64,000 bases of DNA. Source: Corallococcus macrosporus. Lineage in GTDB: Bacteria > Myxococcota > Myxococcia > Myxococcales > Myxococcaceae. Location of the stretch: contig NZ_JAFIMU010000006.1 in the NCBI RefSeq assembly GCF_017302985.1, forward strand, positions 496,001 through 560,000. Direction: 5' to 3'. Position 1 is the first letter of the stretch, and each line of letters starts with the position of its first letter. Shown one piece after another: positions 26,619 through 34,915 of this stretch. The notes under the pieces were generated by a model. The model saw only the letters and a program-made list of their open reading frames with translations, did not search any database and was not told the DNA's origin. The translations under genes were made by a program, and so were the position numbers.

Positions 26619-28187
26619 TCAGCCCAGGCGCGTCGCTGATGCGCACTTCGCCAGGGCCTCGCGGAGCGCATCGGCCGGCGCGTCCGGCAGTTCGACCGAG
26701 CGCCACGCCACGTAGCCATCCGGGCGGATCAGCGACGCGCCTCCGGCCTTCAGCCCGAACGCGCTCTGGAACGCCCCGGCCTCCACCGGCCGCACGTCCC
26801 CTCCGATGCGCACGCACTCCAGCGCGATGCCAGACGCCCTGGCGACCTGGGCCGCGGCGGGCATCCATCGCTCGTCCTCGGTGAAGAGCACCCAGCCCCG
26901 CTGGAGCAGGTCGAGCGTCGACGCCCGTTCACCGCCCTTCTCCACCCAGAGATGCGGCGCGCGCGTGCCGGGCTGGCCGGTCCACTGGTCGGGCCGGGCC
27001 GCGGGCGGCAGCGTCGCGTCCGCGCCCAGCACCGCGTCCGAGCGGTAGAGCTGACCGAACTCCATGGCCGCGTCATCGAGGATGGGCGCATCGCTGCCCG
27101 GCGCCGCCATGGGCTTGAAGTCGTCACGCGCGAAGATCTGCTGGTGCCTCAGCCACGCGATGGGCCGCCGCTCAGCGTCATACGTGTCGAGCAGCCGGGG
27201 TGACGCCACGCCGGAGTGCACCGCTGCCAGCTTCCACGCCAGGTTGTGCGCATCGTCAATGCCGGTGTTCGCCCCATAACCGCCACGGTTGGGCGGCAGC
27301 GTGTGCGCGGAGTCTCCGGCAAGGAACACCCGGCCCGAGGCGAAGCGGTCCGCGATCAACGCGCTGATCTCCCAGCGGCCCGTGGTGACTACCTCGACCG
27401 GCACGTCGTCCCGGCCAATCGCCCGGGCAATGACGGCCCGCAGCTCGGCGTCCGTGAGCTCGCGGTCGTCCCGGTGGATCAGCAGCCAGCGGCCGTCGCC
27501 GTACGTGGTGAGGAACGCCTCGAAGCCCGGCTGCGCGATGTTGAACTGGGAGACTCCGGCCTTCAAATACTCCTCCAACGGCGCCCGGAAGATGACGCTG
27601 CGAGCGGTCCGCATGTGGCCCCGCCCGCTCCGGCCAATGCCGAGCGCCTCGCGGACCGGGCTGCGATGCCCGTCCGCCGCGATCAGGTAATCGGCCCGCA
27701 GCATCTCCTCCTGACCGTCACGCCCGCGGATCCAGGCGACGACGCCGTCGGCGCCCTGCTCGAACCGGACCAGCTCCGTCCCCAGCCGCAGGTCCGCGCC
27801 CAGCGCGAGCGCCTGCTCCCGGAGGATGGGCTCCAGGCGATCCTGCGCGATCGCGGCGCCCCGGCACAGGGAGAACTCCACGTCAGGCACGTTGCGGTCC
27901 TCCGGCGTCCAGGAGGACTCCTCGAACCACTGTCCGCTCAGGCTCTCCGCCCGGACCCGCCGCAGACGGATTCCAGGAGGGGCCTGCGGGATGCGCGCGC
28001 CCAGGCCCACGGCGCGGAACAGCTCCAGGCTCCGGGGCGTGAAGCCAATGGCCCGGGGATGGGGATGGCTCCCCAGGTGCCGCTCGACCACCACCGTCGG
28101 AACGCCGCGCCACGCCAGGAACATCGCCGCGGACAACCCCACCAGGCTGCCGCCCACCACGAGCACCGCCGTCGACTTCGTCTCCAT
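26619..28187 (-). CDS. FAD-dependent aromatic-type monooxygenase (PheA/TfdB, RdmE-like)
   Basis: A 522-aa flavoprotein. Start at ATG 28187 (METKSTAVLVVGGSL): of two adjacent ATG codons it has the better spacing to GGAGG. FAD-binding motif VLVVGGSLVGLSAAMFLAWRG is at about 7-27, with the DG/NADPH motif YLIAADGHRSPVREALG mid-protein and the second FAD motif RVFLAGDSAHTLPPNRG. After it comes the thioredoxin-like C-terminal domain common to phenol and anthracycline hydroxylases (RdmE, PgaE). Substrate unknown: aromatic degradation, polyketide tailoring or antibiotic inactivation are all possible. It is divergent from a TetR gene, with a 31-bp palindrome covering its promoter region, so it is probably de-repressed by a small aromatic ligand (inference). 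Confidence 0.87.
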   Translation of the reverse strand: METKSTAVLVVGGSLVGLSAAMFLAWRGVPTVVVERHLGSHPHPRAIGFTPRSLELFRAVGLGARIPQAPPGIRLRRVRAESLSGQWFEESSWTPEDRNVPDVEFSLCRGAAIAQDRLEPILREQALALGADLRLGTELVRFEQGADGVVAWIRGRDGQEEMLRADYLIAADGHRSPVREALGIGRSGRGHMRTARSVIFRAPLEEYLKAGVSQFNIAQPGFEAFLTTYGDGRWLLIHRDDRELTDAELRAVIARAIGRDDVPVEVVTTGRWEISALIADRFASGRVFLAGDSAHTLPPNRGGYGANTGIDDAHNLAWKLAAVHSGVASPRLLDTYDAERRPIAWLRHQQIFARDDFKPMAAPGSDAPILDDAAMEFGQLYRSDAVLGADATLPPAARPDQWTGQPGTRAPHLWVEKGGERASTLDLLQRGWVLFTEDERWMPAAAQVARASGIALECVRIGGDVRPVEAGAFQSAFGLKAGGASLIRPDGYVAWRSVELPDAPADALREALAKCASATRLG

Positions 28188-28205
28188 CATGTCCTCCGAT
28201 TCGAC

Positions 28206-28236
28206 GTATCCATCGATACAGTGTATCGGAGGATAC
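28206..28236. promoter_or_regulatory. 31-bp near-perfect palindromic operator, TetR target candidate
   Basis: The outer arms GTATCC/GGATAC (28206-28211, 28231-28236) and inner arms CGATAC/GTATCG (28214-28219, 28223-28228) are exact inverted repeats around AGT; only the AT/GA pairs break symmetry. It lies 19 bp upstream of the monooxygenase start and 41 bp upstream of the TetR start. On the minus strand a TTGACA (28241-28246) stands just before it, with TACACT (28220-28225) inside it 15 bp on, so binding would block that promoter. Confidence 0.75.
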
Positions 28237-28276
28237 GGGTTGTCAACGTGATCGGGAATGGGCAAGACGGAGGGCG

Positions 28277-29032
28277 ATGCCCCCTGGACGCAAACCGAGT
28301 GCGAAGAAGGCCCCCGTCGTATGGGAGCGCCCCGAGCCCGCCCGCCGGCCTCCACCCGTGCCGCTGAGCCGGGAGGCCATCGTGCAGGCCGCCGTGGGCC
28401 TCGCCGACAAGGAGGGGCTCGACGCCGTGTCGCTGCGCAACGTGGCGGCCGCGCTGGAGGCCGGCCCGATGCGGCTCTACGGCTACGTGGCCACGAAGGA
28501 GGAGCTGCTCGAGCTGATGGTGGACGAGGTCTACGGCGAGATGGCCGTGGACGGCCGGCTCCGGGGGGACTGGCGCAAGGCCCTGCGCGCCGTCGCCCAC
28601 CGCATGCGGCGGGCCTCGCGCAAGCACCCGTGGTTCACGGGGCTGCTGGGCGGCCGTCCGCACCTGGGCCCCCACGCGCTCGCGCACATCGAGGCGTCAC
28701 TGGCCGCGCTGGGGGACACGCCGGGTTTCGAGGACATCGACACCGTCATGCACGCGCTCCGGACGGTCAACGCCTACGTCATCGGCGCCATCCAGAGCGA
28801 GGCCAGCGAGCTGCGCTCCGAGGTCCAGAGCGGCAAGACCCAGGAGGAGTGGCAGCACGCCACGGGGCCCTACCTCCAGCGGATGCTCGACACCGGCGAG
28901 TTCCCGATGCTCGCGAGGGTCATGAAGGACGCGACGCACCCGCCCCTGGACGTGCTGTTCGATCAGGGACTGGAGTGCGTGCTGGACGGGATCGCGGCGC
29001 GGCTCAGCCCACGGCCTGGTGGGTCTCGGTGA
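28277..29032 (+). CDS. TetR/AcrR-family repressor, divergent from FAD monooxygenase
   Basis: A 251-aa protein. The ATG at 28277 has GGAGG close upstream. A basic, Pro-rich N-terminal tail (MPPGRKPSAKKAP) precedes the HTH (about 34-80: REAIVQAAVGLADKEGLDAVSLRNVAAAL, MRLYGYVATKEELLELMVDEV). This spacing and the LYxYVxxKxEL motif are standard TetR. The longer C-terminal helical domain resembles the TetR_C group that includes tetracycline-type repressors. The palindrome at 28206-28236 is the likely operator and its own promoter probably overlaps too. The gene ends inside the 3' end of the convergent transglutaminase-like gene (29-bp overlap). Confidence 0.88.
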   Translation: MPPGRKPSAKKAPVVWERPEPARRPPPVPLSREAIVQAAVGLADKEGLDAVSLRNVAAALEAGPMRLYGYVATKEELLELMVDEVYGEMAVDGRLRGDWRKALRAVAHRMRRASRKHPWFTGLLGGRPHLGPHALAHIEASLAALGDTPGFEDIDTVMHALRTVNAYVIGAIQSEASELRSEVQSGKTQEEWQHATGPYLQRMLDTGEFPMLARVMKDATHPPLDVLFDQGLECVLDGIAARLSPRPGGSR

Positions 29033-29711
29033 TGCCCTGGTACTTGTAGGCGCCGCCGTCGTACGGGGTGATGGCGTCGTCGGCCTTCTTGGTGCAGGCC
29101 GCGGCGGTGGGGTCGAAGGCCTGGAACTGGCCCTTGTCGTCCTTGAACTCCACCCACGCGTGAAGGCCCTGGTCCGTGTTGCCGAAGGCGACGCGTGCCT
29201 CCACGCCGGCCTGCTCGAAGCGCTGCTCGGCCTCGATGGCCATGTCCACGCAGACGCCGGACTTGGACGCGTCGAAGTTGCCGGCGTTCTTCATGGCCGC
29301 ATCCCACGTCTTGCCGCCCGAGTAGTCATACTTCCAGGACGTGGCCTCCTTCGCGATGTCCTGGGCCACCTGATCCGCGCTCTTGCCGGAGGACGGGCCC
29401 TTCGCGGCCTGCGGCTTGGACGGCTCGAAGCTGTCGCGGTTGCGGTTCTGCTGGAAGCTCTGTGCGTGGGTGGGGGGCTTCGGGGCCTGGCCCTTCGCGC
29501 CCTCACCCTTCAGCAGGGACTCCCGGGTCAGGCCCAGGTCCGTCAGCAGCTTCGCGAACTCCTGGGGCTGCTTCGCGGAGTCCACCGTCTTCACCGGCTT
29601 GCCATCCGGGGTGACGACCTTCACCACGACGTTCCGAGGCGCCTGCGCGGCTTCGGAAGGACGCATCGCGCAAGGGTTCGAGGAAGGACGCGGCAGGGAG
29701 GAGATCGCCAT
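29004..29711 (-). CDS. Transglutaminase-like Cys protease-fold protein
   Basis: A 235-aa protein from ATG 29711 (MAISSLPRPSSNPCAMRPSEA), with GAGG upstream; a longer frame to 29756 is less likely. An N-terminal Pro/Ala-rich tail and a basic, Gln-rich linker lead to a small domain. In it KSGVCVDMAIEAEQRFEQ supplies a Cys, GLHAWVEFKD a His, and FQAFDPTAA an Asp, the order and spacing of the transglutaminase-like Cys-His-Asp triad. No signal peptide or lipobox is seen. Bacterial members act as proteases, peptidases or toxins; the disordered N-terminal half suggests a secreted or effector-like role, but this is a guess. The 3' end overlaps the TetR gene by 29 bp. Confidence 0.7.
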   Translation of the reverse strand: MAISSLPRPSSNPCAMRPSEAAQAPRNVVVKVVTPDGKPVKTVDSAKQPQEFAKLLTDLGLTRESLLKGEGAKGQAPKPPTHAQSFQQNRNRDSFEPSKPQAAKGPSSGKSADQVAQDIAKEATSWKYDYSGGKTWDAAMKNAGNFDASKSGVCVDMAIEAEQRFEQAGVEARVAFGNTDQGLHAWVEFKDDKGQFQAFDPTAAACTKKADDAITPYDGGAYKYQGITETHQAVG

Positions 29712-29888
29712 GGACAGGCCTCTAGGAAACAGCGGGGATGCCTGTCCCATGAGCACGGCGTGTGCCAGCGCTCGTGCAACTGGGGGTGAGCGCCAAACCC
29801 CTGTGTTTCCAGGTCCCGTGGGCCCGTCCTCGTCAGCGAAGCCCCGCGCCGCTGATGACTGTCGTTGGAGGGGTGATGGCCGGCGTCA

Positions 29889-31082
29889 TCACCCTGCTGG
29901 CTCAGCGGCGCCGTCAGGCTCCGGGATCTCCGGCTCCTCCGGGCCCTCCACGGTGCGCTCCAGCGTGCGCGCGAGCGCGGCACGGGCCTCCGCGGCCTCC
30001 TCGAAGGGCTCATCGCTTCCGGCCCGAGGCGGAACAGGCACCGTCGCGTCCAGTTCCTCCGGATGCAGGCGGAACCACTTCGCGACGAGCATCAGCTCCT
30101 GGGCCTCCTGCGCGCGCAGGCCCATCGCCTCCGGCTCCGGCATGGCGAAGATGTCCCGCACCCGCGCCTCCAGCGCCGCCTGCTCCTCCGGCGTCCGGGG
30201 CGTGGGGACCTCCGCGCGGATCCGTCCCCGCCGGATCACATAGGTCCGGTCCTCACCGCCGTGGCCGCGCGCCGTGTAGACCAGCGACAGCCGCCGCAGC
30301 GTGCGCCCCAGCTCGACGATCCACGCCTGCACGTTCTCCAGCCGCTCCGCGCGGTCGCGCAGCTCCGCCGCGTACTCGAACTGGAGCCGCCGCGCCGCCA
30401 TCGCCATGCGCTCGCGCAGGATGACCAGCGGCCGGTCGGACTCGCCGTTGAGGAACGCCCGCGCCAGCGCGACCTGCGCCAGGTACTCCGCCGTCGTGCA
30501 GCCGCCCGCGCATGGAGACAGGCACCGCGCGGTCTGTCCGCGCATGCACCGAGGGTCGTCCTTCATGGGGAAGAGCTGGATCTGATCCGCCAGCCGCATG
30601 GGCGTCTCGGACGGGCAGTCGCGCAGCTCCAGCAGGTCGTTCACCGCGCGCACCACGTCCGCCATGGTGTGCCGGCCGTGGAAGGGCCCGAAGTACTCCG
30701 CGCTCCCGCCGCCGCTGGGCTGGCCCACCACGCGCAGCCGCGGCACGGCCTCGCGCGTGAGCTGGAGGAAGCAGTGCGCGCGGTCGCGCTTGTGCTCCAC
30801 GTTGTAGAGGGGCCGGTGGCTCTTGATCAGCCGGAACTCGTGGAGGAGCGCCGCGAACTCGCTGGCCGTGTACTCCCACTCCACCTGGTGCGCCTGGGAG
30901 ACGATCTCCCACGCCTTCTCGCCCTCGTCCGCGCGGAAGTAGGACATGAGCCGCGTGCGCACCCGCACGGACTTGCCCACGTAGAGCAGCTCGCCGGCGG
31001 GACCGAAGAACCGGTACACGCCGGGCCGGTTCTCCGCGCTCGCGCGGACGTGACTCAGAAGGGTGGCGGCGCGCGGGTCCAT
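29889..31082 (-). CDS. UvrC/Cho-like GIY-YIG nuclease with UVR-type segment, lacking the UvrC C-terminal nuclease
   Basis: A 397-aa protein from ATG 31082 (MDPRAATLLSHVRASAENRPG). The GIY-YIG domain has GVYRFFG (21-23) and LLYVGKS (34-36), the Arg in VRVRTRLMSYF, and the conserved RPLYNVEHKRD end. A Cys set PRC-x7-C-x3-C-x3-C preceded by LRDC matches the UvrC iron-sulfur region. A UVR-like helical pair (REPMAMAARRLQFEYAAELRDRAERL-type) follows. The RNase-H-like second nuclease and HhH domains of UvrC (about 610 aa) are missing. It resembles E. coli Cho, which makes the 3' incision in UvrABC repair, but is longer. The C-terminal 130 residues are acidic and unassigned. Adjacent to tgt on the same strand, with 129 bp between. 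Confidence 0.82.
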   Translation of the reverse strand: MDPRAATLLSHVRASAENRPGVYRFFGPAGELLYVGKSVRVRTRLMSYFRADEGEKAWEIVSQAHQVEWEYTASEFAALLHEFRLIKSHRPLYNVEHKRDRAHCFLQLTREAVPRLRVVGQPSGGGSAEYFGPFHGRHTMADVVRAVNDLLELRDCPSETPMRLADQIQLFPMKDDPRCMRGQTARCLSPCAGGCTTAEYLAQVALARAFLNGESDRPLVILRERMAMAARRLQFEYAAELRDRAERLENVQAWIVELGRTLRRLSLVYTARGHGGEDRTYVIRRGRIRAEVPTPRTPEEQAALEARVRDIFAMPEPEAMGLRAQEAQELMLVAKWFRLHPEELDATVPVPPRAGSDEPFEEAAEARAALARTLERTVEGPEEPEIPEPDGAAEPAG

Positions 31083-31211
31083 GCGGCGAAGGCGCCGGGC
31101 CTGTGCGCCCGGGCACCGCAGGCTAACCCGCTCCGTCCCGCCGCACCGCCGTTCGCGCCGGGCCTTTTCCAACCCGGCCGGAGGGCGGCCAGCGGAACGC
31201 GCGCCCGGACT

Positions 31212-32390
<1,179 letters not shown>

Positions 32391-32615
32391 TTATACCCAG
32401 CCCGCCCGTCCGGCCGCACCCGCTTCCTGGGGGACGCCCGCCTGGTCTCCAGGAGGCCGCTCCGCCTCGGGGACGCCGGTTTCCCTACCCCACCCCCGGG
32501 GACGGGGCCGGAAGCCGGCATTTCCGGGGCGTGTCGACGGTTACATTGGGTCCTCCAGTCACCGATTCACCGCGCGTCTTGGGTCGCCGCGCCATTTCCG
32601 TTACAAGCCGCCGCC

Positions 32616-34214
32616 ATGTTCAACGTCATCAACGTCTCCAAGGCCTACGGGCCCAAGAAACTTTTCGAGGAGGTCAACGTCGCCTTCTCGCCGGGCCGTC
32701 GCTACGGCCTGACCGGTCCGAACGGGGCCGGCAAGTCCACGTTCATGAAGATCCTCGCGGGTGACGAGGAGCAGGACATGGGCGAGATCATCCGCCCCCG
32801 CAAGCTGGGCATCCTGCGCCAGGACCACTTCCGCTACGAGAACGACCGCGTCATCGACGTGGTGCTGATGGGCAACCGCCACCTGTGGGCGGCCATGGAT
32901 GAGAAGAACAAACTCCTGGCCAAGGCGGACATCACCGAGGAGGACGGCAACCGGCTGGGTGAGCTGGAAGGCGTCATCGCGGAAGAGGACGGCTATTCGG
33001 CGGAGAGCGACGCGGCCACGCTGCTGGCGGGTCTGGGCATCGAGGAGTCCTTCCACGAAGAGCCCATGCGCCAGCTCACCGGCGGCCTGAAGCTGCGTGT
33101 GTTGCTCGCGCAGGCGCTGTTCGGCAAGCCGGAAGGACTGCTGCTGGACGAGCCCACGAACAACCTGGACATCGATTCCATCCGCTGGCTGGAGAACTTC
33201 CTCCATGCGTATGAGGGCGTGCTGATCACCATCAGCCACGACCGGCACTTCCTGAACTCCATCTGCACGCACATCGCGGACATCGATTACGAGACCATCA
33301 TCCAGTACACGGGTGGTTACGACGACATGGTCCGGCAGAAGTCGCAGCTGCGGACCCGGGTCGAGTCCGAGACGGCGGAGAAGAAGAAGAAGATCGCCCA
33401 GCTGCAGGACTTCGTGGCGCGCTTCCACGCGGGTACGCGTGCGTCGCAGGTGCAGAGCCGCATCAAGCAGATCGACAAGCTGAAGACGGAGGACCTGAAG
33501 CGCTCGAACATCGCGCGGCCGTTCATCCGGTTCGACCAGAAGGTGATCAGCGGCCGGCAGACGCTGATGTTCGAGGGCCTGAAGAAGTCCTTCGACGGGC
33601 AGCAGGTCATCAAGCCGTTCAAGGCGCTGGTCTGCAAGGGCGAGCGCATCTGCGTCATCGGCCGCAACGCCGTGGGCAAGTCCACGCTGGTGAAGATGCT
33701 GGCGGGACAGCTGGAGCCGGACGCGGGGACCATCACCTGGGGTCACCAGGCGACGGTGGGCTACCTGCCGCAGGACCACCACGGCGTCATCCACAAGGGC
33801 ACGACGTGCTTCGGCTACCTCCGGGAGATCAGCGAGAAGCTGACGAACGAAGAGATCTCCGGCGTGCTGGGCCGGATGCTCTTCTCCGGTGAGGAGCGGA
33901 TGAAGCCCACGGACACGCTCTCCGGTGGTGAGACGGTGCGCGTGCTGTTGTCCAAGCTGATGATCATGCAGGACAACGTGCTGATCCTGGACGAGCCGAC
34001 GAACCACCTGGACCTGGAGTCCATCGCGGCGCTGGCGGAAGGCCTGTCCAAGTTCGACGGCACGGTCATCTGCGTGACGCACGACCAGGAGCTCATCTCC
34101 GAGGTCGCGACCCGCATCTGGAGCCTCGAGGCGGGCAAGGAAGTCCTCGACTTCAACGGCCCCTACTCCGAGTTCATGGAGAAGCACGCGGACGCGGCGC
34201 AGAAGCGCCGGTAG
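32616..34214 (+). CDS. ybiT: ABC-F ATPase, YbiT-like
   Basis: A 532-aa soluble protein with two nucleotide-binding domains and no membrane part. The first Walker A is GPNGAGKST (about 36-44), with signature LTGGLKLRVLLAQALF and LLLDEPTNNLDIDSIRWLE. The second is GRNAVGKST, with LSGGETVRVLLSKL and LILDEPTNHLDLESI. A charged linker between the domains (ETAEKKKKIAQLQDFVARFHAG) is the P-site tRNA interaction motif of the ABC-F class. The weakened first signature followed by KLRVLLAQALF is specific to the YbiT group. ABC-F proteins bind the ribosomal E site and relieve stalls; YbiT's exact role is unsettled. Start at ATG 32616 (MFNVINVSKAYGPKKLFEEV). Confidence 0.9.
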   Translation: MFNVINVSKAYGPKKLFEEVNVAFSPGRRYGLTGPNGAGKSTFMKILAGDEEQDMGEIIRPRKLGILRQDHFRYENDRVIDVVLMGNRHLWAAMDEKNKLLAKADITEEDGNRLGELEGVIAEEDGYSAESDAATLLAGLGIEESFHEEPMRQLTGGLKLRVLLAQALFGKPEGLLLDEPTNNLDIDSIRWLENFLHAYEGVLITISHDRHFLNSICTHIADIDYETIIQYTGGYDDMVRQKSQLRTRVESETAEKKKKIAQLQDFVARFHAGTRASQVQSRIKQIDKLKTEDLKRSNIARPFIRFDQKVISGRQTLMFEGLKKSFDGQQVIKPFKALVCKGERICVIGRNAVGKSTLVKMLAGQLEPDAGTITWGHQATVGYLPQDHHGVIHKGTTCFGYLREISEKLTNEEISGVLGRMLFSGEERMKPTDTLSGGETVRVLLSKLMIMQDNVLILDEPTNHLDLESIAALAEGLSKFDGTVICVTHDQELISEVATRIWSLEAGKEVLDFNGPYSEFMEKHADAAQKRR

Positions 34215-34339
34215 TCACCGAGTCACAGCTGTAGGCAGTGCCAAACGCCGCCCGTTTCCGGTCCGTCCGGAAGCGAGGCGGTGTTTGTTTCTTCAAGGGC
34301 CTGATGGAGGCATCAAGGCGGGCTATTTGCCTCGCTCAT

Positions 34340-34765
34340 TTACCGGCGAAGTGCGCTGCGCTCACACTGCCGGGTCTCGGCGTCGAGGGGGACACCTTTC
34401 TTGTGCTGATAGATATAGAACCCGGCAGCGCTGCTTCGTCCCAGCACGCGGACGGTGCGTGTGTCTCCGCTGGTCTTGTCCGGAGTGAAAATCTCTTCAG
34501 CAGTCTTGCCAGCCTCCACCAGTTCGAGAAGTTCCAACAACGCTTCTCGCTTTGTATCAGCATTGACGACGTAAGGACCATTCCAACGACCGTCGGAGAA
34601 GTGCTGGAGTTTGAACGACGTCCAAGCAGAGCGATAGGAGTGGTTCGTGGTGCATCCACACAACTGGGCGCATTGGACGCCATTTCCATGAATCCACGTC
34701 CGGATCGCTTGGATAAATGTTTCGAAGCTGGAGTATCTCTTCACCTCAAACGCAACAGAGGGCAT
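34340..34765 (-). CDS. Hypothetical protein in low-GC island
   Basis: A 141-aa protein starting at ATG 34765, with AAGGAG nine bases upstream. The sequence (MPSVAFEVKRYSSFETFIQA, then TWIHGNGVQCAQLCGCTTNH, AWTSFKLQHFSDGRWNGPYV) looks like a real small globular protein with a Cys-Cys-His-rich segment. A C-terminal helix ALLELLELVEAGKTAEEIF follows. I do not recognise it. It lies 150 bp after the OLD nuclease stop on the same strand and shares its lower GC, so it may be a third member of that cassette. An overlapping open frame on the + strand (34238-34834) has a less natural composition and I rejected it. Confidence 0.5.
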   Translation of the reverse strand: MPSVAFEVKRYSSFETFIQAIRTWIHGNGVQCAQLCGCTTNHSYRSAWTSFKLQHFSDGRWNGPYVVNADTKREALLELLELVEAGKTAEEIFTPDKTSGDTRTVRVLGRSSAAGFYIYQHKKGVPLDAETRQCERSALRR

Positions 34766-34915
34766 GACTCAATGCTCCTTCAGTTCGTCAACCGATCTTG
34801 TCTTGTGCTCTGGGGTCAACGCACCTTCGATTGAAGCACGCCAGTCAGCGCCTCCATGAACGAGGGGGCGCCGTACCAAAAAGCAAAGTGCTCGCAACCA
34901 CAATAGACTCGATGC

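Noticed and set aside
34238-34834. 198-codon open frame on the + strand opposite the small low-GC gene
   Set aside because: No ribosome-binding site and unnatural composition; the minus-strand frame at 34340-34765 has AAGGAG and a globular-looking sequence.
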